Assembly (NCBI RefSeq): GCF_023554995.1
Contig: NZ_JAMJPK010000001.1
Location: 248,001 to 312,000, forward strand
Direction: 5' to 3'
Length of the DNA stretch: 64,000 nucleotides
Source: Halomonas gemina
Lineage (GTDB): Bacteria; Pseudomonadota; Gammaproteobacteria; Pseudomonadales; Halomonadaceae
Positions within the stretch are counted from its first letter, which is position 1, and each line of letters begins with the position of its first letter. The translations under genes were made by a program, and so were the position numbers. Under the pieces are notes generated by a model. It searched no databases, had not been told where the DNA came from, and saw nothing but the letters and a program-made list of their open reading frames with translations. Below are positions 37,061 to 46,533 of the stretch, piece by piece.

Positions 37061-40044
37061 ACGGCAACCCAGACCGCCTGAACAAGCTTGCGGATCTCAC
37101 GCGCTGGAACAGGGCGGGGCTACCGCGGTTCGAGTATGTCGATGGGGACGCGGCGGTCTGGCTCGAAGAGCTCCGGATCGCCATGATGGGTCTGGTCGCC
37201 CGTGGCGCGGAGATGGAGGAGCGCCTCCCCGACACCTGGCGCGGCCGCTTCTCCCTGGACATGGACCAATGGCCCGATTCGGCAGAACGAGAGGCCTTCG
37301 TAGAGGCGCTCGTCTGGAAGACCCTGGCCCGTGCGTTCCCCGACCGGCCCGAGACCGCGCGGCGGCGCAATGCCAGGCTACTCGACCAATATGCGTTGAA
37401 CAGCGGTGAGTACGGCTGGGAGATCATGCGCGCGGCGGCACGGGCGTCCCATGTGCTGCTCGGTCATCTGAATGCTTACGCGAACGAGGGGTATCTGCCG
37501 ACCGCTACCCAGTGGGAGAACCTCGTGAGGCTGGCCTCGATGGTCAATTACCAGCCGGCGCCGCCGACCTCGGCCGTGACCACGGTGGGATTGATCGTCG
37601 ATCCGACGGATGGCGGAAAACCCGTGGAAATCGGCCGCGGGCTGGCGATGAAATATACGCCGCCCGAGGGTGGGGCACCCGTCCTCTTCGAGACGCTGGA
37701 GCCGATCAAGGTACACCCCGATCTGAACGCTGCCCGGGCGGTCGGCTGGAACAGCGACCCCGAGACGCTGAGCAATCCCGACCAGTGGATCGACGATCCC
37801 GAGGCGGAGATTGCGCCCGGCGCAGTCGCAGTCCTTCGGGGGTCGACCGGGGCGAAGGAAGCGACGATCCGCGAGGCGGCGCGCGACGAGGAAACGGGCA
37901 TCGCGGTGATCCGCCTGACCGTGGACGGCACCCTGCCCACACGCGGCAGCGCCGTCCTGCACCTGGGCGCCAAGGCCGTGAAACGCGGTGCGCCCCGAAC
38001 CACCGAGGGCGTGCTTGTCCTGAAGATCGCGACCGCCTCGAACTATCCGATCAACTCCGTGATCCGGCTCCATCACGACGGCACGAGCGCGGAATACCGG
38101 ATCATAGGGAACGCCGACGGGCATCTGAAGCTGGACATGGGCACGGCGCTGGCGCTTGCCCACGGTCAGGAGGTCACCGTCGAGACACTGGTGCCCGTAT
38201 CGAATACCGGCGGCGGCAATCTCGCGCCCGCATCGGTCGGGCTGACGGCCTTCTACATCAACACGCATGGCGTGCTGGATTTCGGGGACGGGACATTCAA
38301 GTATGCCGAGGATGAGGACGGCAACGAGCTGGACGATTATCTCGGTGTCGATTTCAGCGTGATCGCCGACGCTGTAGGCAGTTTCTATGTCCCAACCGAA
38401 GGGGCCAAGCGCGAAAGCGCGACCGTCGTGATGCTGCCAGATCCCGTCGTCCCGGTAAGCGATGCCCAACAGCGGATGGTCAGCTTCCACGGCAAGCCGC
38501 CCAAGTCGCTTGCCGTGGGCTCGGTCTACTACCGGCGGGCCCGGAAGAGGACGGGCGATCCGGAAGATCACGGAGTATCCGGGTTTGACGCGCCGCTGAC
38601 GGTTGCCGGTGTCGCAGAGACGGCCGACGGCTACACGGTCCAGTTCTCGGAGTTGGTGGCGGACGATCTCGATCTTTTCCGGCCGGATGCGCATGACTTT
38701 CACGGCCCGATGATGCGCAGCCTTCGCCCGGTGGACCACGATCGTAACCCAAACCCGGCCTTCGAAGGGGCCGAGATCATGCTCCTGCCCGTGGCCGCCA
38801 CCGCACGGGAACTGATCCGGCTGGGCAAACCCTGCCTGGTGGAGGACGAGCGCCACCTGATTCCGCCGGTTCGCGCCGTCCTGGTCGAAGCGGTGGAGGT
38901 CTCGGGGGCGTTGCAACTGTTGTTCGAGCCTGCCGACGGCCTGTCAGGTTTTCTCAAGGGCTGGACCACCCTGAACCTCAATGCGGTCGAGTGCAGCCAC
39001 GGTGAAACGAAGAGTCCCAAGGTTCTTGGATCGGGTGACGCCGAGAAGGCCGCGCAGCGTTTCGTCCTCGGTGCGCGCGAGGTCAGTTTCATACCCTCGA
39101 CGGTGGCGGAAACCGGCGTGGCGCCGGACATGGACATCTCCGTTGACGGAGTGCGTTGGTCCTATCGCGACCTGATCGACCCGACGGCGGACGGCACCGA
39201 AAGTTACGCGGTGTCGATGACGGAGGAAGGGCGGCTCGTGGTCCATTTCCGCCGCCGCCTGCCCACGGGCACGGACAATGTCGTCGTCAGCCGCTATCGC
39301 ACCGGGGTCGGCCCCAAGGGGGCAGTTCCGGCGCGGGCCTTCGCCAAACCGATGAAGAAGCATCGCTACGTGCGCGCCCTGACGCAGCCCTTCGCGGCGA
39401 CGGGCGGCGCGGATCGCGAACCGGTCGGCGATCTGCGTGTCAATGCGCCGGCGCGACTGGCCGCGAATGGCCGGGCAGTGTCGCTGAAGGATTTCGAGCG
39501 GCTCTGCCGACGCCGTTCGGACGTCTGGCAGGCCTGGGCGCGGCCGGTGGTTCAGCCGGGCGCCGGACGCCGCGTGGCCATCGTCATCGTGCCGGCGAAT
39601 GGCGGGGCCATCGGCCCCACCTTGCGAGAGGTCCTGACGGAGTTCGCCGAGGCGCGCGCCTTGCCCGGTATTCGGGTCGATCTGGAGGCTTACGGCGCAA
39701 TCCGCCTGGTCGTCACCGCCAGGATCCGTGTCGATATCGAGAAGTTCGACAAGACGGAGATACAGGCGGCGGCTCAGAGCGCGCTGATCGCCGAGTTCGC
39801 GCTTGAGCGCCGGGCTCTCGGCCAGCCCGCCTATATCTCCGAGGTGGCCGCGGCGCTGGAGCGGGTCGCGGGGGTGGAGACGGCAACCGTTCCCGGCTTC
39901 GCCGTCCAGCCCGCAACCGCCATCCGCCGCACGGCGATGACCGGCGGTGCGCCCTCGGCCTTCTTCCCCTTCGAGAACCAGGTCATCTTCGCCGCGCCGG
40001 AAACCGCCGGCGCCGACATGACCGTGCAGGTGGAGCCGATATGA
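37057..40044 (+). CDS. Baseplate J-like protein 2, large
   Basis: 995 residues, counterpart of Afp12/Pvc12. The N-terminal wedge domain (LLDQYALNSGEYGWEIMRAA, MVNYQPAPPTSAVTTVGLIV) is followed by several beta-rich inserted domains and by a C-terminal gpJ region: DLRVNAPARLAANGRAVSLK, DFERLCRRRSDVWQAWARPV, VTARIRVDIEKFDKTEIQAA and ALERRALGQPAYISEVAAAL. It makes the inner ring of the baseplate with the previous protein. Its stop and the next start overlap at 40041. Confidence 0.88.
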   Translation: MNGNPDRLNKLADLTRWNRAGLPRFEYVDGDAAVWLEELRIAMMGLVARGAEMEERLPDTWRGRFSLDMDQWPDSAEREAFVEALVWKTLARAFPDRPETARRRNARLLDQYALNSGEYGWEIMRAAARASHVLLGHLNAYANEGYLPTATQWENLVRLASMVNYQPAPPTSAVTTVGLIVDPTDGGKPVEIGRGLAMKYTPPEGGAPVLFETLEPIKVHPDLNAARAVGWNSDPETLSNPDQWIDDPEAEIAPGAVAVLRGSTGAKEATIREAARDEETGIAVIRLTVDGTLPTRGSAVLHLGAKAVKRGAPRTTEGVLVLKIATASNYPINSVIRLHHDGTSAEYRIIGNADGHLKLDMGTALALAHGQEVTVETLVPVSNTGGGNLAPASVGLTAFYINTHGVLDFGDGTFKYAEDEDGNELDDYLGVDFSVIADAVGSFYVPTEGAKRESATVVMLPDPVVPVSDAQQRMVSFHGKPPKSLAVGSVYYRRARKRTGDPEDHGVSGFDAPLTVAGVAETADGYTVQFSELVADDLDLFRPDAHDFHGPMMRSLRPVDHDRNPNPAFEGAEIMLLPVAATARELIRLGKPCLVEDERHLIPPVRAVLVEAVEVSGALQLLFEPADGLSGFLKGWTTLNLNAVECSHGETKSPKVLGSGDAEKAAQRFVLGAREVSFIPSTVAETGVAPDMDISVDGVRWSYRDLIDPTADGTESYAVSMTEEGRLVVHFRRRLPTGTDNVVVSRYRTGVGPKGAVPARAFAKPMKKHRYVRALTQPFAATGGADREPVGDLRVNAPARLAANGRAVSLKDFERLCRRRSDVWQAWARPVVQPGAGRRVAIVIVPANGGAIGPTLREVLTEFAEARALPGIRVDLEAYGAIRLVVTARIRVDIEKFDKTEIQAAAQSALIAEFALERRALGQPAYISEVAAALERVAGVETATVPGFAVQPATAIRRTAMTGGAPSAFFPFENQVIFAAPETAGADMTVQVEPI

Positions 40045-41696
40045 TGGAACCGTCGGATCTCAAATCCCGCGCGGGCCAGCTTCTCTACCGCGAATTGCCC
40101 GAGGAGTATCGCTACCGGGACCCGGCCCCCGAACCCGGCGAGTTGGGTGATCTGGAAGCCTATCTCCACGGTTTCGGTCACCTGCTTGACCTGATCCGCG
40201 CTACGACCGAACAGGCCTATGCCGATGCCTTCGCCGAACCCGCGGATAACGGCCGCGAGATCCAGGCCTGGCTGGTCCCATACCTCGCCGAACTGGTGGG
40301 CGCGGAGCTCCGCGCGCCCGACCCGTCGGCGCGGCGGCGGGAATTGAACGAGACGGTCGGCTGGTACAAGTCCAAGGGAACGCTGACCTCCATCGACGAG
40401 ATTTCGGACGTGATCAGTGGGGCCGAGGCCGTGGTGGTCGAGGGCTGGCGCCGCACCCTGACCACGCCGCGCATGACCCTGCCGCCCTTCACCGTACCGG
40501 CCGCCTCGATGGGCGACGGCAGCCCGATGGCCGCCCCCGGCCTGCCGCAGGGGACACCGGATATCCGCTACGCGAACCGTGCGGTGATCGACGCGGATGG
40601 CGCCAATCCGCTCTACGCGTTCCGGGTGCCGCAGCGCGACGATTTCGGCCGCGAGATCGAGCCCCTCATCCTTCATTGGCGGCCCCGGAATCGGCGCGGA
40701 GTGCCCTGCTTCCCAGGCGCCTACGACGATACCTCGCTGCGCTCGCCCGACCTGCGCGCACCCACGGTCCGCGACGTCGGACCCCATCCGAACCGCACCA
40801 TCGTCCATGTCCGCCCGCCCGAGGGGGTTTTCGCCAGCGGGCTGAACGGCAGCGACGTCGCGCCCACGGTGAACGATATCCAGATCGACCCGAACGAGAC
40901 CGCGCAGCAACCCTTCGGACCGCAACAGGTCTTCGAGGCGCTCGGGTTGCTGGACGACGAAACGGCTGGGGCCCTGATGATCGACGGCGAGATCGTCTTG
41001 CCCGACAGGCTGGTGGTAGAGGGCAACCTGACGATTCCGGCGGGCAGCGACATCCTGTTCCATGACCTGATCTTCACCGGCGCGCTGACGCTGGATGGTC
41101 CGGAAACCCGCCTGACCATGCATCGCTGCGCCGCAGAGCGGGTGGTGCTGAATCACCCGACGGATGCCCCGGCGCTCTCCGCAACCGACTGCCTGTTCAA
41201 CACGCTTCGGGGCGGAGTGGGATTTGCCCAGCTCATCTACTGCACGGTGATGGAGAGCACGGAGTTGGAGCGGCTCTGGGCGTCGGACTGCATCTTCAAC
41301 GGGCCGATGGTGGATCTGGATTGTTCGGGCGACGACACCTGCATCCGCTACTCGCGCGTGCCGAGCCTGACCGAACTCGGTGATTGCGGCGCCGACAAGT
41401 CGCCCACGAACACCGATGACGATCCGAACTTCATCCGGCTGTGGTTCGAGGCGGGCGACGACTGCGTCTTGCGACCCGCGCTTTACGGCGAGCCGGGGGC
41501 CGGGGTGCTGGACCTGACCTCCTCGGACCGGCTGCGTGCCGAGGACGAGGGCGAGATGGGCGCCCATCATCACATGTTCCACGTCGCATCCGTCCACGCA
41601 CTCGAACTGAAGCTGACCGATTACCTGCCGCTGGGGCAGGAGATCTCGGTCCGATATGACCCGTATCTTTCGCGCCCGCCGGTCCGGGCCGAATAG
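40041..41696 (+). CDS. Tail protein I (gpI-like) with beta-helix-like C-terminus
   Basis: 551 residues. The N-terminal 150 match gpI: LLYRELPEEYRYRDPAPEPG, FAEPADNGREIQAWLVPYLA and RRRELNETVGWYKSKGTLTS. From about residue 315 a regular series of short strands (MIDGEIVLPDRLVVEGNLTI, GSDILFHDLIFTGALTLDGP, RLTMHRCAAERVVLNHPTDA, ALSATDCLFNTLRGGVGFAQ) suggests a right-handed parallel beta-helix, like pectate-lyase or tailspike folds. This part could contact the fibre or the target cell. It ends 15 bases before the DUF6519 gene. Confidence 0.8.
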   Translation: MMEPSDLKSRAGQLLYRELPEEYRYRDPAPEPGELGDLEAYLHGFGHLLDLIRATTEQAYADAFAEPADNGREIQAWLVPYLAELVGAELRAPDPSARRRELNETVGWYKSKGTLTSIDEISDVISGAEAVVVEGWRRTLTTPRMTLPPFTVPAASMGDGSPMAAPGLPQGTPDIRYANRAVIDADGANPLYAFRVPQRDDFGREIEPLILHWRPRNRRGVPCFPGAYDDTSLRSPDLRAPTVRDVGPHPNRTIVHVRPPEGVFASGLNGSDVAPTVNDIQIDPNETAQQPFGPQQVFEALGLLDDETAGALMIDGEIVLPDRLVVEGNLTIPAGSDILFHDLIFTGALTLDGPETRLTMHRCAAERVVLNHPTDAPALSATDCLFNTLRGGVGFAQLIYCTVMESTELERLWASDCIFNGPMVDLDCSGDDTCIRYSRVPSLTELGDCGADKSPTNTDDDPNFIRLWFEAGDDCVLRPALYGEPGAGVLDLTSSDRLRAEDEGEMGAHHHMFHVASVHALELKLTDYLPLGQEISVRYDPYLSRPPVRAE

Positions 41697-41711
41697 CCAG
41701 GAGGCCGACCG

Positions 41712-44700
41712 ATGAAAGGCAATATCTCGCGTGACAGCCACCGTCCGGGGAAACGCTATTCCGGGGTCTTCCAGGTTCAGGGCGGCATGGTCACCGATGC
41801 CGATCTGGGCGAGCAGGCGAGGATCGCCCGCGGGCGCACCGACGGGCTGGGCCATGACGTCGCCGGCAGCGGCGTTCCGGTGGATGGCGGCGCGGTGGAG
41901 CTGGAGGGCCCGCGGCTGGTTCCCGGTGTCGTCTATGCGCAGGGGCGGTGCGGCGAGGTGCAGGCAGCCGGGGAGGTGTCTGGCCCATTGGAACTGTATG
42001 GCGTGCAGGTCGATTTCCCGCATGCCCCGCCGATGCCCGAGGACGGCGAACAGATCGTCTATGCCGATATCTGGGACCGGATGGTCAGCCGGTTGGAGGA
42101 GCCGCTGCTGTCCGATCCCGGCCTCCATGGGGCAGAGACGGCCTTCCGTGCACGCACGATGGCCCAGATCAAGTTTGCCCCGCTGGATCAGGCCGACGCG
42201 CTCGGTCAGCCGGACGGCCCGATCCCCGAAATTGGCACGGGCGAGATGACCGTCACCCCGGCTGACCCCGACACCATCGCCGACGAGTGCGACCCTTGCG
42301 CCGACACCGTGGCGGCCGAGCAGAGCGTGGCCAATGCGCTGTTCCGGATCGAGGTCGTGCATGTCTTCGGCGATCCTCAGAACCCGGACAGCATGCGCAT
42401 CGCCTGGTCGGCGGAAAACGCTGCCGCCATCGCGCCGGCCACCGTCAACAGCGAGGATTTCGGGCGGGCAGGCGCGGTCTACGAGTTCTATTCCACCGTC
42501 ACCGAATGTCATCTGGGTGTCCATGAGCAGAACGGAGATATGGCACGGTCGAGCTTCGCCACCAGTCTGACCGAAGGACCCGAAGACCCGGCCCCGCCGG
42601 AGGGTGGCGACTGGCCCTTCGTCCGTCGCTGGGACGGAATGGCGGTGATCGATTTTGCCAACGGCAATGTCGAGGACGAGGGCAACGGAACCGTCAGCCT
42701 GTCGGGCGGCACGGTCAGGCTGACCAATGACATCTTCACCGCGGAGATCGACTTTGACGGACGTGCGATCGTCACGGGCGACTACTGGCTGATCGAGTTG
42801 CGCCGCTTCGCCGATGAACCCGTGCGCGCCGTGCAGGCTCTGCCCGTCGGAATCCGCCACAGCTACTGCCCGCTGTTCCGGGTCACGGACGCTGCGATCG
42901 AACCACTGACGGACACTGAAACCCGCCGCTTGTCCTTCCCGGCGCTGGCGGACCTGCCGGCTACACATGTCGGATTCGTCAACAACTGTCCGACGCTATA
43001 CGACGCCGCCGAGAACGTGCAGGAGGCGCTGAATAACCTGTGCTCGATCGAGGCGGCCGATATCGCCTTCGATCCCGCGGACTGCCCGCGCCTCTATGAC
43101 GAGGTGGACAATGTTCAGGACGCGCTGATCAACCTCTGCCGCGTCGATTTCGGCAACGAACGACTTCTGCGACTCCTGCATGATTGGGGCGTGGTCTGCG
43201 GGGTGATCCCCCGACGGGTCGCGCAAGGCCCGGCGATGGTTGCCATCTCGGGAGGCGCGATCCTCGACCGGGATGGCGTGCTGGGCGATGTAGGGGCGCA
43301 GACGGTGGAGCTCAACGACATCCTGCGCAGCGACAGCTTCCATTTCGACGGGATCGAGGCCTTCCAGCGCGCGCTCCGTCAGCGCGACGTGTGCCTTGCC
43401 TTGTCCATCGGCGAGGGCGGCGTGATCCGCATCCATCTGGCGCCGCGCTCCCGTGCCTTCGGGCCGAGCGATCCGACCTTCATGTCTGTCCTCGCCCAGT
43501 GCCGCCAGACCCGGCCGCCCTTCGACATCAAGGATGACCTGACCAGTCGTAGCGAGGCCGAGCGCGCGACCCTCGACAAAGTGTTCTACGGTGCGGCCTA
43601 TTCCAGGATGGCTGCCACGCAGCGGCTGAATTCCCGCGAACAGCAGATCGCGCGCGCCTATAACAACGCTCTCGTGGAACGCTACAGGTCTCACCTGAAC
43701 GACGAGGCGGAGGCGGCGCAGCTCGACCGGAAAATCGCCGCGATCGACGAGGAGGTCCGCCCCGAGGAGGCCGATGGCGAGGTGCGCGAGACGCGTTTCA
43801 TGATGCGCGAGGCGCTGGTCTACCGTGCCGTGCAGGAAACCGAGGCCGAACGCTTGCGCCGCTGCCTGTGTGACGCGCTGATCCCGCGCTGCCCGGAACC
43901 CGGCGAGCGCCCGTATCTAGTGCCCATCGCCTGCGTTGAGGGCTCGATGGAAGGCAATACGTTCTTCCTGAGCGATATCTGTGTCTGGTGCTGTCGGAAA
44001 CAGGCAATGTCCTGGCGCATGGTTCAGTACTTCATCTCGGAGACGCGCGACCGGTTCGCCGGGAAACTGCGCGAGCTGTGCTGTCCGGAGAAAGATGATG
44101 GCGGCGTGGATTTCGAACGGCCGAACGATTTCGTGGCGGTGGCCGAACTTGACCGGCGACTGACGCCCGAGCGCGCCTGGATGGATGTGGAACGCGGGGC
44201 GCGGATCCTGACCGGTCGCAATCCGCCAAGCGACTACGCCGTCCAGCCCGATATCGGCAATCTCGGGCTCGACCGGGCACGGGGGGAGCTGGCCGGCAAC
44301 GGCATCGAGGTGGCCGAGACCATCGATGCCGGCGATGCCGAAGCCATCGCCAAGATCAGGGGCGCGACCGTGGGGCTCGACGCCCGCGACCTGGTGGCCG
44401 ACCGCGGCGAGTTGATGCCCGGGGACAAGGTCGCACTGATCATGCAAGAGGGCGTCGCCATCGACTACGTCAAGGTCGAGACGGGCGGCGGAAAGTTCAT
44501 CTTCGAGCGTCCGGCGGCGCGCGGCGCGGATTTCAATCTTTCGGAGGAGGTCCTGGCCCAGGCCGCCGCCCTGGACGAACGCCTGTCGGGACGCATATCC
44601 GAGGCTGAAACCGCCGCCTCGGACCTGGAATCCGAGTGGATCGCCGCCTCGGCCAGCCGAAACGAGGAACTGGCCGCGCTGACGGCCGAAGCCGAGCGCG

Positions 44701-45179
44701 GCCTTGACACCGTGCGCACGGAGCATGCGGAGCTGTCCGGCCAGGTCGAGGCGTTGCGCGGGGAGCTTCAGCTGCTCGAAAGCGACCGCCTGACCGCGCA
44801 GGCGCAGATCGAGGCGGCGCGTGCGGATCTCCGGCAGATCGAGGCCGACCGGCAGACCGCACTTACACAGATTGGAACCGCGCGCGCTGATCTGGCCGCT
44901 TTCGAGCGGGAACAGCGGGTGCTGCTGGATCAGACGTCGCAGGAGCGCGATACGATCCTGACCGCGCTGCGCCGGGAGATGCCCGTCTCGGCGGTCGTGG
45001 GTGAAGAGACGAACTTCATCGCCGCCCTGACGCGCAGCGGTGTAACGAATGTCGCCGGGTTTGCCGAAATGTCCGATACGCAGCTTCGCGAGGTCGCCGG
45101 CAGTGCCGGGCTGAACCTGAACACCGCTCGACGGTTGCAGCGCGAAGCGGCGGTGATACTGGAGGGCAGGCCGAGATAG
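41712..45179 (+). CDS. DUF6519 protein with PASTA-like, coiled-coil and HhH ends
   Basis: 1155 residues. The start MKGNISRDSHRPGKRYSGVF and QVQGGMVTDADLGEQARIAR match the N-terminal DUF6519 signature of eCIS and related phage-tail proteins. The middle has many Cys (CRVDFGN, CLCDALIPRCPEPG, CVWCCRK, CCPEK) and may be disulfide-linked or metal-bound. Residues about 855-935 read like a PASTA-type domain; then roughly 150 residues of heptad coiled coil (about 955-1105), and a helix-hairpin-helix-like C-terminus (FIAALTRSGVTNVAGFAEMS). It may be the tape measure, a fibre-like surface protein, or both; no other gene here fits these roles. Function unproven. Confidence 0.75.
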   Translation: MKGNISRDSHRPGKRYSGVFQVQGGMVTDADLGEQARIARGRTDGLGHDVAGSGVPVDGGAVELEGPRLVPGVVYAQGRCGEVQAAGEVSGPLELYGVQVDFPHAPPMPEDGEQIVYADIWDRMVSRLEEPLLSDPGLHGAETAFRARTMAQIKFAPLDQADALGQPDGPIPEIGTGEMTVTPADPDTIADECDPCADTVAAEQSVANALFRIEVVHVFGDPQNPDSMRIAWSAENAAAIAPATVNSEDFGRAGAVYEFYSTVTECHLGVHEQNGDMARSSFATSLTEGPEDPAPPEGGDWPFVRRWDGMAVIDFANGNVEDEGNGTVSLSGGTVRLTNDIFTAEIDFDGRAIVTGDYWLIELRRFADEPVRAVQALPVGIRHSYCPLFRVTDAAIEPLTDTETRRLSFPALADLPATHVGFVNNCPTLYDAAENVQEALNNLCSIEAADIAFDPADCPRLYDEVDNVQDALINLCRVDFGNERLLRLLHDWGVVCGVIPRRVAQGPAMVAISGGAILDRDGVLGDVGAQTVELNDILRSDSFHFDGIEAFQRALRQRDVCLALSIGEGGVIRIHLAPRSRAFGPSDPTFMSVLAQCRQTRPPFDIKDDLTSRSEAERATLDKVFYGAAYSRMAATQRLNSREQQIARAYNNALVERYRSHLNDEAEAAQLDRKIAAIDEEVRPEEADGEVRETRFMMREALVYRAVQETEAERLRRCLCDALIPRCPEPGERPYLVPIACVEGSMEGNTFFLSDICVWCCRKQAMSWRMVQYFISETRDRFAGKLRELCCPEKDDGGVDFERPNDFVAVAELDRRLTPERAWMDVERGARILTGRNPPSDYAVQPDIGNLGLDRARGELAGNGIEVAETIDAGDAEAIAKIRGATVGLDARDLVADRGELMPGDKVALIMQEGVAIDYVKVETGGGKFIFERPAARGADFNLSEEVLAQAAALDERLSGRISEAETAASDLESEWIAASASRNEELAALTAEAERGLDTVRTEHAELSGQVEALRGELQLLESDRLTAQAQIEAARADLRQIEADRQTALTQIGTARADLAAFEREQRVLLDQTSQERDTILTALRREMPVSAVVGEETNFIAALTRSGVTNVAGFAEMSDTQLREVAGSAGLNLNTARRLQREAAVILEGRPR

Positions 45180-45189
45180 GAGGCGGATC

Positions 45190-46524
45190 ATGAAGACCAG
45201 ACTGCGCAGACGCATCGCTCGGCGTTCCGGTGCCGGAAAGCCCCGCCGTCATGCCGCGCCCGGAACCGCGGCCGCGCGAACGGAGGCCAAGAAGGGCGCG
45301 CAGGTTGAGGGCGACATACGGATCGGCGGTATCCAGGATCCGGCGGAGAAGGTCGCCGACCGGATGGCCGCGCAGGCCTTGGAAGGGGGGCCGGTTCTCT
45401 CCTCTCCTGCGTCCGCGCCATCAGTGCGTCGGAAATGTGCCGAATGCGAGGCCGAGGACAAGGAGAAGGCAAAGCGCAGTGCCGCCCCCGGCGCCGCCAT
45501 CGCGTCCGGCCGCGCGACCGCGCCAGCCGGGCCGGCGGCCAGCCACGCGATTCGATCCCTGGGGGCGGGAGATCCCTTGTCGCCCGTGTCGCGCGCGTTC
45601 TTCGAACCGCGCTTTGGCAGGGATCTCTCGGGTATCCGCGTCCACGATGGCGCCGCCGCCGACAGGGCCGCGACCGCCATCGGCGCGAGGGCCTTCTCCT
45701 ATGGCAGGGACATCGCCTTTGCCAAGGGCGAGCGAGAGAAGGGCGGCGCACCGCTCATGGCGCACGAACTTGCCCATGTCGCGCAGGCCGAACGCCAGGC
45801 ACGCCGCGCTGTCCGGCGCGCGACACTTGCGGCATCTGACGGCACCGGCGACTACAAGGCGGTTCCCGCCGTGCATCACGCCCGGGTCAACGCCGCCCTG
45901 GACCTGATCGACAACGCTTTGAATGCAAGACGTTGCAGAGATTTCTTCGAGGACAATTGCACGGGTGGCGTCGCCACTTCGGCGCGTGACACCTTCAATG
46001 CCGCCACGGTCTACTACCTCGACGATCACAGCGAGCGTTTCGGTCTCAGCGATATCCGCAGCGTCGCCGCAGATCCCCATGTCGTGGCCTATAACGACTA
46101 CGCCTACGATATCAGCCACTGGGAAATCGCCTCGACGCTGCTGCACGAGCTGTTCCACACTTGCGACATGGTCGAGGACAACCTCGACGAGGTGCTGGCC
46201 GAAACCTCGACCGAGACTTGCGGTTTCTACAGCCCATGGATCTTGGAAGCCAGCCCGACGCAACTCGACGTGGGTGACACGATGAACCTGCGCGGCTTCC
46301 AGTTCGGCCTGAAGCAAGACTCAAACCACCATATCGAGATGGGTGGGGTCGACATTGCGTCCTACGACCGGTGGGAATTCGACCGGAGTGCCTCTTGGGT
46401 CAATGTCGAGTTCGAGGTTCCCGAGGCCGTGAACACCAACCTCTTCTGGTCCAAGGATGTGGATCTGGTTGCGGTGAACCATGGGACGCGCAGCAACACC
46501 AAGACGATCAATGTAGACCCGTGA
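45190..46524 (+). CDS. DUF4157 cargo with second HExxH metalloprotease domain
   Basis: 444 residues. A basic, low-complexity N-terminus and CAECEAEDKEK lead into a DUF4157 domain (PVSRAFFEPRFGRDLSGIRV, then LMAHELAHVAQ, HELAH 192-196). A second zinc-protease-like domain follows: FEDNCTGGVATSARDTFN, then STLLHELFHTCDMVEDNLDE with HELFH at 319-323 and a possible third ligand downstream (EVLAETSTETCGF). The last about 90 residues look like an Ig-like beta domain (TQLDVGDTMNLRGFQFGLKQ). DUF4157 is a marker of cargo proteins of these injection systems. Predicted role: an injected protease or effector. The start is preceded by AGGAGG. Confidence 0.82.
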   Translation: MKTRLRRRIARRSGAGKPRRHAAPGTAAARTEAKKGAQVEGDIRIGGIQDPAEKVADRMAAQALEGGPVLSSPASAPSVRRKCAECEAEDKEKAKRSAAPGAAIASGRATAPAGPAASHAIRSLGAGDPLSPVSRAFFEPRFGRDLSGIRVHDGAAADRAATAIGARAFSYGRDIAFAKGEREKGGAPLMAHELAHVAQAERQARRAVRRATLAASDGTGDYKAVPAVHHARVNAALDLIDNALNARRCRDFFEDNCTGGVATSARDTFNAATVYYLDDHSERFGLSDIRSVAADPHVVAYNDYAYDISHWEIASTLLHELFHTCDMVEDNLDEVLAETSTETCGFYSPWILEASPTQLDVGDTMNLRGFQFGLKQDSNHHIEMGGVDIASYDRWEFDRSASWVNVEFEVPEAVNTNLFWSKDVDLVAVNHGTRSNTKTINVDP

Positions 46525-46533
46525 GGCGCGGCA

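Noticed and set aside
39831..42968. 1045-codon open frame on the minus strand across the baseplate and DUF6519 genes
   Set aside because: High-GC shadow of strongly supported plus-strand genes; protein is low-complexity with no recognisable domain.
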